This document shows positions 32,545-43,892 of a stretch of DNA of 64,000 nt, piece by piece. Within the stretch, counting starts at the first letter, position 1. The number at the start of each line of letters is the position of its first letter. The stretch is from Prodigiosinella confusarubida. Lineage in GTDB: Bacteria; Pseudomonadota; Gammaproteobacteria; Enterobacterales; Enterobacteriaceae. Below the pieces are notes generated by a model. The model ran no database searches. It was not told the origin of the DNA and was given only the letters and a program-made list of their open reading frames with translations. Made by a program: the position numbers and the translations under genes. The stretch spans positions 4,092,001 through 4,156,000 of the forward strand of contig NZ_CP025085.1 of assembly GCF_002847015.1 (NCBI RefSeq), given 5' to 3'.

Positions 32545-32591
32545 AAAAGTTGGTAGCCGAGGGTTTCGCGGCCAGTGGACTCTCGGCTACC
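32543..32591 (-). terminator. Minus-strand intrinsic terminator beyond ybaK
   Basis: A perfect 10-bp stem (GGTAGCCGAG at 32552-32561, CTCGGCTACC at 32582-32591) is followed on the minus strand by AAC then six T. On the plus strand there is no T run. It therefore appears to end a minus-strand transcript coming from the lldP side, for which no full gene is present. Confidence 0.7.
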
Positions 32592-32625
32592 GCTTCGTAA
32601 CACAGTAGCGGATAACGTTCCCCCG

Positions 32626-32718
32626 TCACACAAAGCGTATCATCGGACCACGCTGCACAGTCACCGTTAAATCACGGTTTTTCAGTTCTGCCTGACGATC
32701 ACCGATCCCTTCTGACAT
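32626..32718 (-). pseudogene. Short unidentified ORF or gene remnant facing lldP
   Basis: An ATG preceded by GAGGG opens a 30-codon frame beginning MSEGIGDRQAELKNRDLTVT and ending in GPMIRFV. The reading appears to continue in another frame (TGERYPLLCYEAVAES), as if one base had been lost or gained. An intrinsic terminator for this strand follows at 32543-32591, and an LldR operator lies just upstream. I do not recognise the protein. It may be the remains of a short gene, a true micropeptide, or the coding-like part of a small RNA. Confidence 0.35.
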
Positions 32719-32728
32719 CAGCCCTCAT

Positions 32729-32743
32729 ATTGGTCCTACCAAT
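32729..32743 (+). promoter_or_regulatory. LldR operator 1
   Basis: ATTGGTCCTACCAAT is a near-perfect dyad of the LldR/PdhR-type GntR operator. It is one of two identical copies upstream of lldP, 125 bases apart, an arrangement that in E. coli allows loop-mediated repression. Confidence 0.88.
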
Positions 32744-32853
32744 CAAATCGAAAATGTGACCGTTTTGGGCATAACGACAAAAAAAACAACACATCCATTG
32801 CCATTTGTTAACACTGGATCAACGATTGGTCATCATTTGTCTTACATCACAAG

Positions 32854-32868
32854 ATTGGTCCTACCAAT
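32854..32868 (+). promoter_or_regulatory. LldR operator 2
   Basis: A second identical copy of ATTGGTCCTACCAAT lies 43 bases before the lldP start. A half-site (GATTGGTCAT) at 32824 lies between the two. The promoter is expected between the operators. Confidence 0.88.
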
Positions 32869-32911
32869 CAAGTAAGAAATAATAAGTACATCACGTTCTG
32901 GAGATACCTGC

Positions 32912-34567
32912 ATGCAAGTCTGGCAACAAGTCTACGATCCGGTCGGTAACATCTGGCTATCAAGCCTCATCGCCGCCATCCCGATTCTGTTTTTTTTCTT
33001 CGCGCTGATAAAGCTCAAACTTAAAGGCTATATGGCAGCTACCTTTACTGTGGCTCTCGCCCTACTGGTAGCACTTTTTTTCTACCACATGCCGGTTGAC
33101 CGCGCTGTCGCCTCGGTGGCTTACGGTTTCTTCTACGGCCTGTGGCCGATTGCGTGGATCATTATCGCTGCTGTGTTCGTCTACAAAATCTCGGTAAAAA
33201 CCGGGCAGTTCGACATCATCCGCTCATCAATTCTCTCCATCACCCCCGACCAACGTCTGCAAATGCTGATTGTCGGCTTCTCCTTTGGAGCGTTTCTTGA
33301 AGGGGCCGCTGGCTTTGGCGCGCCAGTCGCGATCACCGCCGCACTGCTGGTGGGACTGGGTTTTAACCCGATGTACGCCGCCGGGCTGTGCCTGATTGTC
33401 AACACCGCCCCCGTCGCGTTCGGTGCCATGGGCATCCCGATTACCGTTGCTGGTCAGGTCACCGGATTGAATAGTTTTGAAATCGGCCAGATGGTTGGCC
33501 GTCAGTTACCCTTCCTGACTATTATTGTGCTGTTCTGGATCATGGCGATCATGGACGGCTGGCGTGGCATCAAAGAGACCTGGCCAGCGGTCATGGTCGC
33601 CGGCGGCTCATTTGCCATTGCCCAGTACCTCAGTTCCAACTTTCTCGGGCCGGAACTACCGGATATCATCTCGTCGCTGGTCTCACTGGTATGTCTGACA
33701 GCATTCCTGCGCGTCTGGAAGCCAGTGCGTATTTTCCGCTTTGGCGATCTCGGTGCCTCAATGGTGGACAAGACGCTTGAGCGCGGCAACTATTCTATCG
33801 GGCAAGTGATTCGCGCCTGGATGCCGTTTATCTTCTTGACCGCCACAGTCACGCTATGGAGCATTCCGCCGTTTAAAGCGTTGTTTGCCTCGGGCGGTAC
33901 GCTGGCAAACTGGGTTATCAATGTCCCCGTACCGTTCCTCAACGAACTGGTCGCAAAAATGCCACCCGTGGTAGCTAACGTTCTGCCGTACGCAGCGGTC
34001 TACAAATTTGACTGGTTCTCCGCCACTGGCACCGCCATTCTGGTCGCCGCGCTGATGTCCATTGTTTATCTGCGTATGAAACCCGCCGCTGCCGTGGCCA
34101 CCTTTACGGAGACCCTTAAAGAGCTGGCGCTACCAATTTACTCCATCGGCATGGTGCTGGCGTTCGCATTTATCTCGAACTACTCTGGCCTTTCCGCCAC
34201 GCTCGCACTGGCTCTGGCGCATACCGGCCACGCGTTCACGTTCTTCTCACCGTTTCTCGGCTGGCTGGGCGTGTTCCTCACCGGATCCGATACTTCATCA
34301 AATGCGCTGTTTGCCGCGTTACAAGCCACCACAGCACAGCAAATTGGCGTCTCCGACCTGTTGCTGGTGACTGCCAATACCACCGGTGGCGTTACCGGGA
34401 AGATGATCTCGCCACAATCCATTGCCATTGCCTGTGCAGCGGTGGGTCTGGTGGGTAAAGAGTCTGAGCTGTTCCGCTTTACCGTGAAACACAGCTTAAT
34501 TTTCACCTGCATGGTAGGGGTGATCACTACCCTTCAAGCCTATATCTTAACCTGGATGATTCCATGA
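32912..34567 (+). CDS. lldP: L-lactate permease LldP
   Basis: LldP imports L-lactate (also D-lactate and glycolate) with protons. The 551 residues equal the E. coli length and contain twelve or more hydrophobic helices. Family signatures include [20 protein letters not shown] and [17 protein letters not shown]. It is first in lldP-lldR-lldD, preceded by GGAGA, and overlaps lldR by four bases. Confidence 0.97.
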   Translation: MQVWQQVYDPVGNIWLSSLIAAIPILFFFFALIKLKLKGYMAATFTVALALLVALFFYHMPVDRAVASVAYGFFYGLWPIAWIIIAAVFVYKISVKTGQFDIIRSSILSITPDQRLQMLIVGFSFGAFLEGAAGFGAPVAITAALLVGLGFNPMYAAGLCLIVNTAPVAFGAMGIPITVAGQVTGLNSFEIGQMVGRQLPFLTIIVLFWIMAIMDGWRGIKETWPAVMVAGGSFAIAQYLSSNFLGPELPDIISSLVSLVCLTAFLRVWKPVRIFRFGDLGASMVDKTLERGNYSIGQVIRAWMPFIFLTATVTLWSIPPFKALFASGGTLANWVINVPVPFLNELVAKMPPVVANVLPYAAVYKFDWFSATGTAILVAALMSIVYLRMKPAAAVATFTETLKELALPIYSIGMVLAFAFISNYSGLSATLALALAHTGHAFTFFSPFLGWLGVFLTGSDTSSNALFAALQATTAQQIGVSDLLLVTANTTGGVTGKMISPQSIAIACAAVGLVGKESELFRFTVKHSLIFTCMVGVITTLQAYILTWMIP

Positions 34568-35352
34568 CGCTGTCTGCTCCACGCCTCGCCGACCACTTGG
34601 TGGAACAGGTGAAGGCACTGATTCATGAACGAAAATTGGATGCGGGCATGCGCTTGCCCGCGGAACGGCAGCTCGCCACCGAACTGGGTGTCTCTCGCTC
34701 ATCGCTGCGCGAGGCGATCCAGAAATTGATCAGCGAAGGGGTGCTGATCAGCCGCCGTGGCGGTGGCACCTACGTGCGCTACGAGCGCGAACCCTGGTCG
34801 GAACAGCGTATCGTCCAGCCGTTGAAAACACTGGTGGAAAACGACCCCGGTTATCGCTACGACATTCTGGAAGCACGTCACGCCATTGAGGCCAGCACTG
34901 CCTGGCACGCAGCAATGCGCGCCACCGAGGCGGACAAAGAGAAACTCAGAGCCTGTTTTGATGCTACGTTGAAATTTAAAGAGAGTGACAACCCAGATTT
35001 GGCTGCCCAGGCCGACGTGCGTTTTCACCTCGCTATCGCCGAAGCCTCGCACAATGTGGTGCTACTCCAGACTATGCGCGGTTTTTTCGATTTACTTCAG
35101 TCTTCGGTGATGCACAGCCGCCAGCGCATGTACACCGTACCGACCATCTTTGCCCACCTCACCGAACAACATGATGAACTGCTGCGGGCAATTCTGGATG
35201 GCGACCCGGAACGCGCGAGCAAAGCCGCACGAGCACACCTCGGGTTTGTCCACACCACCATCAAAAACCTGCACGAAGATGAAGCCCGGCAATCACGCAT
35301 TACCCGGCTACCAGATGAAAATACCGATGTTAAAAGGAAAGACAAGCCATGA
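34564..35352 (+). CDS. lldR: GntR-family lactate regulator LldR
   Basis: LldR is the FadR/FCD-type GntR regulator of the lactate operon. The 262 residues have an N-terminal winged helix ([20 protein letters not shown]) and an all-helical FCD ligand domain with metal-binding His positions ([15 protein letters not shown] and HEHDE-type [12 protein letters not shown]). It overlaps lldP and lldD by four bases each, so it should autoregulate through the two operators upstream of lldP. Confidence 0.95.
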   Translation: MTLSAPRLADHLVEQVKALIHERKLDAGMRLPAERQLATELGVSRSSLREAIQKLISEGVLISRRGGGTYVRYEREPWSEQRIVQPLKTLVENDPGYRYDILEARHAIEASTAWHAAMRATEADKEKLRACFDATLKFKESDNPDLAAQADVRFHLAIAEASHNVVLLQTMRGFFDLLQSSVMHSRQRMYTVPTIFAHLTEQHDELLRAILDGDPERASKAARAHLGFVHTTIKNLHEDEARQSRITRLPDENTDVKRKDKP

Positions 35353-36530
35353 TTATTTCCGCCGCAACTGATTACCGCGCCGCCGCACAACGCAGATTAC
35401 CGCCGTTTCTGTTTCACTACATTGACGGTGGTGCGTATGCCGAGCACACGCTGCGCCGCAACGTGGAGGATCTGGCACAAGTGGCGCTGAAGCAGCGTGT
35501 GCTGAAAAACATGTCGGCACTCAGTCTGGAAACTACACTGTTTAATGAGACGCTCTCCATGCCGGTCGCTCTGGCCCCGGTTGGGCTATGTGGCATGTAC
35601 GCACGTCGAGGGGAAGTACAAGCTGCACAAGCCGCCGCAGACAAAGGCATTCCCTTCACACTGTCCACCGTGTCGGTATGCCCGATTGAAGAGGTTGCCC
35701 CAGCCATCAACCGTCCAATGTGGTTCCAGTTGTATGTGCTCAAAGATCGCGGGTTTATGCGCAACGCGTTGGAGCGCGCCAAAGCGGCGGGCTGCTCCAC
35801 ACTGGTATTCACCGTGGACATGCCGACGCCGGGGGCTCGCTACCGCGATGCGCACTCCGGCATGAGTGGCCCCAATGCCGCGCTACGCCGCTACTGGCAG
35901 GCAGTGACCCATCCGCAGTGGGCCTGGGATGTAGGTCTGCATGGCCGTCCGCATGACCTGGGAAATATCTCCGCGTACCTGGGAAAACCGACTGGGCTTG
36001 AAGATTACATCGGCTGGCTGGCGAATAACTTTGACCCGTCCATTTCGTGGAGCGATTTAGAGTGGATCCGCGAATTCTGGGATGGGCCGATGATCATTAA
36101 AGGAATTCTGGATGCTCAGGACGCCCGTGATGCGGTACGTTTCGGTGCCGACGGGATTGTCGTCTCCAACCACGGTGGCCGCCAGCTCGACGGTGTGCTC
36201 TCATCGTGTCGCGCCCTGCCCGCCATTGCTGATGCGGTGAAAGGCGATATCACCATTCTTGCCGACAGCGGTATTCGCAGCGGACTCGATGTGGTGAGGA
36301 TGATTGCGTTGGGTGCTGACAGCGTACTACTAGGTCGTGCGTACCTATATGCACTGGCCACTAACGGTAAGGCGGGGGTGGCCAACCTTCTGAACCTCAT
36401 CGACAAAGAGATGCGTGTAGCAATGACGCTAACCGGCGCGAAAAACATTAAAGAAATCTCCCGTGAATCACTGGTGCAAGAAGGTCTGCACGATGTTTTG
36501 CCGGCTGAAGGCATCGCGGTTAGATTCTGA
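35349..36530 (+). CDS. lldD: L-lactate dehydrogenase (FMN) LldD
   Basis: LldD is the membrane-associated, FMN-dependent, quinone-reducing L-lactate dehydrogenase. The 393-residue TIM barrel carries [22 protein letters not shown], the catalytic histidine region [12 protein letters not shown], and the phosphate-binding [22 protein letters not shown]. It overlaps lldR by four bases and completes the operon. Confidence 0.97.
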   Translation: MIISAATDYRAAAQRRLPPFLFHYIDGGAYAEHTLRRNVEDLAQVALKQRVLKNMSALSLETTLFNETLSMPVALAPVGLCGMYARRGEVQAAQAAADKGIPFTLSTVSVCPIEEVAPAINRPMWFQLYVLKDRGFMRNALERAKAAGCSTLVFTVDMPTPGARYRDAHSGMSGPNAALRRYWQAVTHPQWAWDVGLHGRPHDLGNISAYLGKPTGLEDYIGWLANNFDPSISWSDLEWIREFWDGPMIIKGILDAQDARDAVRFGADGIVVSNHGGRQLDGVLSSCRALPAIADAVKGDITILADSGIRSGLDVVRMIALGADSVLLGRAYLYALATNGKAGVANLLNLIDKEMRVAMTLTGAKNIKEISRESLVQEGLHDVLPAEGIAVRF

Positions 36531-36537
36531 TACATAT

Positions 36538-36557
36538 CCTGCATCTCAAGATGCAGG
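36538..36557 (+). terminator. Hairpin ending the lldPRD operon
   Basis: A perfect 9-bp stem (CCTGCATCT/AGATGCAGG) with a 2-base loop lies eight bases past the lldD stop. The downstream bases are TTCCCC rather than a T run, so it may be a weak terminator or a stabilising end. Confidence 0.6.
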
Positions 36558-37049
36558 TTCCCCTTCCCCTTACCGAAAACACCATGAAGGTTCTGGACTG
36601 ATTCACAAAGTAATCATCGATAAACAGAACCTTTCATGTAATTGCAAGCCATCAGGCATATAACCCTACATTTTCCCATGTAATGACAGTCAGAATATGA
36701 TCTATCATCGCCGATGTGTCTATAAGCCCATCGTGAAATCATCAATGATTAGATTTACAGTAATTAATTATTCATATAATTCAATTACAAAATAACCAAT
36801 ATACCGATAAATACATGTTATAATTAAAAACATGGTTTAATTAGGATTTATCACAAAATTCTTTTATTTCCCCACATTATGTTTTCCATATACATGTACA
36901 CTTAATTAATGAGCCTATCCCACAAACGCTTTAATCCTATGCATGGCGTATAAGCGATACAGTAAGGTTGAAAACGACATGAGTCATCTGACCTCATCGG
37001 CTATGGAACCTTCGCTCATTCACGTTTATCTATAAGCAAAGGAGTCAGG
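36558..37049. other. AT-rich spacer upstream of ybaL
   Basis: No gene is supported in these 490 bases. The ybaL promoter should be near the downstream end. An 18-codon frame starting at 36980 has no good ribosome site and was not called. Confidence 0.4.
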
Positions 37050-38732
37050 ATGCATGACACAACACCGCTAATATCCACTATGGCTGTAGGTCTGGTACTT
37101 GCTTTTCTACTGGGTATTCTGGCGAATCGTTTGCGGATTTCCCCATTGGTAGGCTATCTGCTTGCTGGCGTGCTGGTCGGTCCTTTTACACCCGGTTTTG
37201 TAGCTGATGCCAAGTTAGCGATCGAAATTGCCGAATTGGGGGTAATTCTGTTGATGTTTGGGGTTGGCCTGCATTTTTCCCTGAAAGATTTGATGGCAGT
37301 AAAATCTATCGCTATCCCCGGCGCTATTGCGCAGATTGCGGTTGCTACACTGTTGGGTATCGGTCTTTCTTCCCTGCTGGGCTGGAGTTTGCCAAACGGA
37401 TTGGTTTTCGGATTGTGTCTTTCCACTGCCAGTACTGTGGTGCTGCTGCGTTCACTGGAAGAACGCCAACTCATTGATAGTCAGCGTGGGAAAATAGCCA
37501 TCGGCTGGCTGATAGTGGAAGATTTGGTCATGGTGCTCACACTCGTGTTATTGCCAGCATTCGGCCATATGTTTGAATCGTCGACCACAAATATCTATCA
37601 ATTACTGTACGATTTAGGCTGGACACTCGGTAAAGTGATTGCCTTTATTACGCTGATGGTGGTGGTTGGTCGTCGTGCTGTGCCGTGGATACTGGCTAAA
37701 AGCGCCAGTACAGGTTCACGGGAATTATTCACATTGGCAGTGCTGGCGATGTCACTGGGCATTGCCTTCGGTGCCGTCAAACTGTTCGATGTCTCTTTTG
37801 CCTTAGGTGCTTTTTTTGCTGGTGTAGTGTTAAACGAATCAGAACTCAGCCAGCGGGCAGCCCACGACACACTACCGCTGCGGGACGCCTTCGCAGTACT
37901 GTTTTTCGTCTCTGTGGGTATGCTGTTTGATCCGATGATTCTGCTCAACGAACCTATTGCCGTACTAGGAACACTATTAATCATTGTATTGGGTAAATCA
38001 GTGGCCGCTTTTGTACTGGTGAAACTGTTCGGACACTCTAAACGTACCGCGTTGACGATCTCCGTCAGTCTGGCACAAATCGGTGAGTTCGCGTTCATTC
38101 TCGCCGGACTGGGTATTTCGATCGGCTTGCTGACCGAGAATGCCCGCAATTTGGTCCTGGCCGGCGCTATTCTTTCTATTATGATCAACCCGCTGCTATT
38201 TTCCTTGCTGGGTCGTTATCTGATGAAAACAGAAACTATCGAAGAACAGATCGTGGAAGAGGCGATTGAAGAGGAAAAACAGATCCCGGTAAATTTATGC
38301 AACCATGTGCTGCTGGTGGGTTACGGCCGAGTCGGAAGCTTAATCGGATCACGCCTGCACCAGGCCGGTATCCCGATAGTAGTGGTCGAAACTTCGCGCA
38401 CCCGTGTCGATGCCTTACGTGAACAAGGCATCAAAGCCATACTGGGCAATGCCACCAGGCCAGACATTATGGACATTGCGCGTCTGGACTGTGCTCGTTG
38501 GCTTCTGCTGACCATCCCCAACGGTTATGAAGCCGGAGAAATCGTGGCCGCAGCCCGTTCCAAACGGGAAGATCTGATCATTATCGCCAGAGCGCATTAT
38601 GACGATGAAGTTAACTACATTACCGAACATGGTGCCAATCAGGTCATCATGGGCGAGAGAGAAATTGCAGACGCCATGATTACGCTACTGAATATTGATG
38701 AAGCACAATCGGTAAAAACGTGTCCACTTTAA
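37050..38732 (+). CDS. ybaL: CPA2 monovalent cation:proton antiporter YbaL
   Basis: YbaL is a KefB/KefC-like antiporter of the CPA2 family. The 560 residues comprise about twelve membrane helices (from TMAVGLVLAFLLGILANRL), with the glutamine-rich CPA2 segment SLAQIGEFAFILAGLG, and a cytoplasmic TrkA-N/RCK domain binding nucleotides (NHVLLVGYGRVGSLIGSRL, VVVETSRTRVDAL, AILGNATRPDIMD). The ion specificity is unproven. A good AAAGGAG precedes the ATG. Confidence 0.94.
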   Translation: MHDTTPLISTMAVGLVLAFLLGILANRLRISPLVGYLLAGVLVGPFTPGFVADAKLAIEIAELGVILLMFGVGLHFSLKDLMAVKSIAIPGAIAQIAVATLLGIGLSSLLGWSLPNGLVFGLCLSTASTVVLLRSLEERQLIDSQRGKIAIGWLIVEDLVMVLTLVLLPAFGHMFESSTTNIYQLLYDLGWTLGKVIAFITLMVVVGRRAVPWILAKSASTGSRELFTLAVLAMSLGIAFGAVKLFDVSFALGAFFAGVVLNESELSQRAAHDTLPLRDAFAVLFFVSVGMLFDPMILLNEPIAVLGTLLIIVLGKSVAAFVLVKLFGHSKRTALTISVSLAQIGEFAFILAGLGISIGLLTENARNLVLAGAILSIMINPLLFSLLGRYLMKTETIEEQIVEEAIEEEKQIPVNLCNHVLLVGYGRVGSLIGSRLHQAGIPIVVVETSRTRVDALREQGIKAILGNATRPDIMDIARLDCARWLLLTIPNGYEAGEIVAAARSKREDLIIIARAHYDDEVNYITEHGANQVIMGEREIADAMITLLNIDEAQSVKTCPL

Positions 38733-38738
38733 ATCGGA

Positions 38739-38771
38739 GAACATCAGACGCGAATGCAGCGTCTGATGTTC
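38739..38771. terminator. Bidirectional hairpin between ybaL and hemH
   Basis: A perfect 13-bp inverted repeat (GAACATCAGACGC/GCGTCTGATGTTC, loop GAATGCA) fills the gap between the convergent ybaL and hemH genes. T runs are absent, but the stem is strong enough to serve both transcripts. Confidence 0.7.
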
Positions 38772-38777
38772 AGTGCG

Positions 38778-39740
38778 TCAATTACCCTGTGTAACTAATT
38801 GCTCAAACAAATCGATATGCATAGGATCGGCATTCAGTGCAGGAATGTAGGCAAATCGCTCCCCACCCGCATGTAAAAAAACATCCCGGTTTTGTTCCTG
38901 AATTTCTTCCAGTGTTTCCAGACAATCCGCAGCGAAACCAGGACAAATGACCTGAATGTGTTTCACACCCTGCGCTGGCAATCCTTTCAACGTCTCATCA
39001 GTATAAGGTGTCAACCAAGGCTCACGACCAAAGCGGGATTGATATGTCATCAGCACTCGTTCTTTCGGTAATCCCAGCGCAACAGTCAGCGCGTCAGCCG
39101 TCGCCGCACAATGCAGCGGATAGTCATCCCCTTCATCGGCATAACGCTGCGGAATACCGTGAAAAGAGATAACCAGTTTATCCGGCACACCATACTGGGC
39201 AAAAGATTGTTCTACGCGATGCTTCAATGCGGCGATATATGCCGGATGTTCCGCGTAGTCACGGATAAAACGGATGGCGGGTATCCGCCGATACTGTTTC
39301 AAGAGAGTAGCCAGGCCATCCCATACTGCTGCCGTGGTGGAACAGGAATATTGTGGATAAAGCGGTAAAACCGTTAGCTGAGTGACGCCTTGAGTCAACA
39401 AACTATCCAACGCAGAGTGCAAACTGGGTGAGCCATAGCTCATACCTAACGCAACGGGGATGTCCGGCAAGCGTTCAGCCAATGCCTGTTGCTGTCGACG
39501 ACTAAATACCAGCAGCGGGGAACCGTCTTTCATCCAGACAGACCGATACAATTTTGCCACCCGCGGCGCACGAATCGGCAGGATAATGCCATAGAGAATA
39601 GGCCACCAAATCCAACGGGTAAGATCCACAACTCGCCGATCGCTGAGGAATTCGGCCAGATAGCGCTTTATCGCCTGAGGCGTAGGTGAATCGGGTGTTC
39701 CCAGGTTAACCATCAGCACACCACGTTTTTCTTGCCTCAT
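38778..39740 (-). CDS. hemH: Ferrochelatase HemH
   Basis: HemH inserts Fe2+ into protoporphyrin IX, the last step of haem synthesis. Starting at the ATG at 39740, which has AGAGGA nine bases before it, the protein is 320 residues, the E. coli length, and begins [20 protein letters not shown]. The open frame extends 17 codons further upstream but without family similarity. The catalytic histidine is in [19 protein letters not shown], and [15 protein letters not shown] is the second signature. Confidence 0.96.
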   Translation of the reverse strand: MRQEKRGVLMVNLGTPDSPTPQAIKRYLAEFLSDRRVVDLTRWIWWPILYGIILPIRAPRVAKLYRSVWMKDGSPLLVFSRRQQQALAERLPDIPVALGMSYGSPSLHSALDSLLTQGVTQLTVLPLYPQYSCSTTAAVWDGLATLLKQYRRIPAIRFIRDYAEHPAYIAALKHRVEQSFAQYGVPDKLVISFHGIPQRYADEGDDYPLHCAATADALTVALGLPKERVLMTYQSRFGREPWLTPYTDETLKGLPAQGVKHIQVICPGFAADCLETLEEIQEQNRDVFLHAGGERFAYIPALNADPMHIDLFEQLVTQGN

Positions 39741-39893
39741 TAACGTTATCCTCTTCCAGCTACAGGGCTGGCGTATTGTTTTAAATCCCATTATCAGACC
39801 GCTATTGTAGCGAAAAAATCGAATAAAAACGGGCAGACAACATGGTTAAAATCAATACTAGCGATTGCTGAAGCTGATGTAGTGAAAAAACCA

Positions 39894-39922
39894 TAAAAAA
39901 TGCCAGACATAGTGTCTGGCAT
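39894..39922 (-). terminator. Intrinsic terminator of adk
   Basis: A perfect 10-bp stem (ATGCCAGACA/TGTCTGGCAT) is followed on the minus strand by six T, between adk and hemH. Confidence 0.9.
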
Positions 39923-39976
39923 CATAATTAACACCGTACCGCATAACGACCGAATAGCAATTTGCGACGATATCTA

Positions 39977-40699
<723 letters not shown>

Positions 40700-40833
40700 T
40701 CAAGGAACGGGCTCGGTTCAGCTTTTTTTCGCACATGAAATCATGACCCGTCAGTGCTATAACGGGTGTTATGACAGTGTAGACGATGAATTAATTAACA
40801 AGCCAGTAACAATAAAAAAACATTTACGAGACA

Positions 40834-40859
40834 TTGCCCCAGTTGTAAAACCGGGGCAA
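40834..40859 (-). terminator. Hairpin beyond htpG
   Basis: TTGCCCC/GGGGCAA makes a 7-bp stem eight bases past the htpG stop. The minus-strand tail is not a clean T run, so this is a moderate terminator candidate. Confidence 0.5.
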
Positions 40860-40867
40860 CAGAGGAT

Positions 40868-42757
40868 TTAAGCCGTTAGCAACTGATTCATACGGCGAAC
40901 AAACTGATTCGGATCATCCAGTGTACCGCGTTCTGCCAGCAGAGCCTGATCCAACAATAATTCCACCCACTCAGTAAACTGAGTGTCGTCGGTAATATCA
41001 GATGCCCGCTTCACCAGCGCATGCTCTGGATTCAGTTCAAAAATGTATTTCACTTCCGGTGCCGCCTGGCCCGATGCAGCAAACAATTTCGCCATCTGAG
41101 TGCTCATGTCACTAGCATCAGTAGTGACAATCGCTGGCGTATCGGTGAGCCGATGAGTCAGACGAACATCTTTCACTCGTTCACCCAGAAGATTTTTCAC
41201 ACGATCAACAAAAGGTTCCAGCGCTTTGTCTGCCTCCTTCTGCGTGTCGCTTGTTTCATCCGCCAGTTTGTCCAACGCTTCATCCGCCTTGCTGACTGAC
41301 TGGAAAGATTTACCATCAAACTCCGTTAGATAGCTCATCATCCATTCGTCAATGCGATCGGAAAGCAGCAGTACCTCAATGCCTTTTTTGCGGAACAGTT
41401 CCAGATGAGGACTACTCTTGGCTGCGGCGTAGCTGTCGGCAGTGATGTAGTAAATCTTCTCCTGACCTTCAACCATACGGCCGACATACTCTTCCAGCGA
41501 TACCGTCTGGACAGCGCTATCAGTATGCGTAGAAGCAAAGCGTAACAGTTTGGCAATCGCTTCACGGTTGCTGCCATCTTCTGCCGGCCCTTCTTTCAGC
41601 ACCAAACCGAACTGTTGCCAGAATTGCTGATATTTTTCACTGTCGTCTTTCGCCAGTTTTTCCAGCATCTGTAATACACGTTTAGTCAATGCGGTACGCA
41701 GGTTCTGAGTAACACGGTTATCCTGCAAAATTTCACGGGAGACATTCAGTGGCAGATCATTAGAGTCGATCAGACCACGAATAAAGCGCAGATAATTTGG
41801 CATAAACTGTTCAGCATCATCCATGATGAACACCCGCTGTACATAAAGCTTCAGACCGTGTTTATGGTCGCGGTTCCACATATCCCACGGCGCCTGGGAT
41901 GGAATATACAGCAGACTGGTATATTCCTGTTTCCCTTCAACCCGGTTATGGCTCCAGCTCACCGGATCGGTAAAGTCATGGGCAATGTGTTTATAGAATT
42001 CGGTATATTCTTCGTCGCTGATTTCAGACTTGCTGCGTGTCCATAACGCCTGAGCCTTGTTAATCTTTTCCCAGCTTACTGTCGCTTCGCCACCCTCTTC
42101 CTTGCTTTCAGTATGGGACTCAATCTCTACCGGCAAAGCGATGTGGTCAGAGTATTTGCTGATGATGGAACGCACGCGCCAACTGTCAAGAAACTCGTCT
42201 TCACCTTCACGCAGATGCAACGTAATTTCCGTGCCACGCTCTTCTTTGGTGATATCGGCGATGGTGTAATCCCCTTCGCCCGTGGATTCCCAGAATACCC
42301 CTTGATCAGGGCTAGTACCCGCAACGCGAGTGCGGACAGTGACTTTATCCGCCACAATGAATGCAGAATAAAAACCGACACCGAATTGACCAATAAGCTG
42401 GCTATCTTTTACCTGATCAGAGCCCAACGACTCTAAAAAGGATTTAGTGCCTGATTTGGCAATTGTTCCCAGATTATCAATGACCTCGTCGCGGGTCATC
42501 CCAATACCGTTATCGGCAATAGTAATAGTCCGTTTTTCTTTGTCAGTAGAAACTCGCACCCGCAACTCGCCATTGCCTTCATACAGTTCAGCGGCAGACA
42601 ACGCACGGAAGCGTAATTTATCAGCCGCATCAGAAGCATTGGAGATCAATTCACGCAGGAAAACCTCTTTATTGGAATAAAGTGAATGGATCATCAAATG
42701 CAGCAACTGCTTCACTTCAGACTGGAACCCGCGGGTTTCTTGGCCTTTCATACTCAT
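40868..42757 (-). CDS. htpG: Hsp90-family chaperone HtpG
   Basis: HtpG is the bacterial Hsp90 chaperone, working with DnaK on client proteins. The 629-residue protein has the GHKL ATP-binding motifs ([44 protein letters not shown]), the middle-domain catalytic arginine region [13 protein letters not shown], and a C-terminal dimerisation domain. GAGGT stands eight bases before the first ATG; an in-frame ATG two codons later matches the E. coli start. It is monocistronic. Confidence 0.97.
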   Translation of the reverse strand: MSMKGQETRGFQSEVKQLLHLMIHSLYSNKEVFLRELISNASDAADKLRFRALSAAELYEGNGELRVRVSTDKEKRTITIADNGIGMTRDEVIDNLGTIAKSGTKSFLESLGSDQVKDSQLIGQFGVGFYSAFIVADKVTVRTRVAGTSPDQGVFWESTGEGDYTIADITKEERGTEITLHLREGEDEFLDSWRVRSIISKYSDHIALPVEIESHTESKEEGGEATVSWEKINKAQALWTRSKSEISDEEYTEFYKHIAHDFTDPVSWSHNRVEGKQEYTSLLYIPSQAPWDMWNRDHKHGLKLYVQRVFIMDDAEQFMPNYLRFIRGLIDSNDLPLNVSREILQDNRVTQNLRTALTKRVLQMLEKLAKDDSEKYQQFWQQFGLVLKEGPAEDGSNREAIAKLLRFASTHTDSAVQTVSLEEYVGRMVEGQEKIYYITADSYAAAKSSPHLELFRKKGIEVLLLSDRIDEWMMSYLTEFDGKSFQSVSKADEALDKLADETSDTQKEADKALEPFVDRVKNLLGERVKDVRLTHRLTDTPAIVTTDASDMSTQMAKLFAASGQAAPEVKYIFELNPEHALVKRASDITDDTQFTEWVELLLDQALLAERGTLDDPNQFVRRMNQLLTA

Positions 42758-42916
42758 TGTGGCTTACCTCAATATCTGTTTTATTCCGACTGATTAAACA
42801 AAGATGAGCATGAGGTGGGGATAAAACAGTGGGATTTCAAGGGAGAAACGAGAAATTAAACGTAGAAAATAGTAAGTGTATGACAGCCGCCGGCCAAAAC
42901 GCCGACAGCCACAAGA

Positions 42917-43521
42917 TCAAAACGTGATTGGATGCCGTCCTGCCAGCGAATGAGATAAGGTAGTACCATCCACCATTTCCAATTCACCACCGACTGGAAC
43001 ACCATGAGCAATACGGCTGGCCATAACACCATACTGTGAGCACAACTCGGCAATGTAGTTTGCCGTAGCGTCACCTTCGACTGTCGGATTGGTCGCCAGA
43101 ATCACCTCGCTGATAGATTCCGTAGACAAACGCTCTTCCAAACGCCCCAAACCGATATCATCAGGACCTATGCCATCCAAAGGTGAAAGGTGCCCCATCA
43201 ACACGAAATAACGCCCGGAAAACTGACCTGTCTGTTCTATTGCATGGATATCAGCCGGACTTTCCACCACACAGATTTGTCCTGTTTGCCGACGACGCGG
43301 ATTAGCGCAGATAGTACAAACATCCTGTTCGGTAAAGGTACGGCAGTCGGCACAATGTCCGATTTCAGACATCGCACGGGTCAACGCCTGCGCCAACCGC
43401 ATACCACCGCTGCGATCACGCTGCAACAGATGGAATGCCATACGCTGCGCCGACTTCGGCCCCACGCCAGGTAAACAGCGCAGGGCTTCCATCAACGACT
43501 CAAGAAGTGGACTAGTCTGCA

Positions 43522-43522
<1 letters not shown>
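42917..43522 (-). CDS. recR: Recombination mediator RecR
   Basis: RecR acts with RecF and RecO to load RecA at gaps. The 201 residues contain a helix-hairpin-helix ([20 protein letters not shown]), a four-Cys zinc finger ([19 protein letters not shown]), a Toprim domain ([16 protein letters not shown]) and a Walker B-like end. Its start overlaps the ybaB stop by one base, so dnaX-ybaB-recR form one unit as in E. coli. Confidence 0.97.
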
Positions 43523-43878
<356 letters not shown>

Positions 43879-43892
43879 CTATTCAGCAGCAG

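Noticed and set aside
36980-37036. An 18-codon frame upstream of ybaL considered as a leader peptide
   Set aside because: No good ribosome site, no regulatory codon run and no terminator/antiterminator pair.
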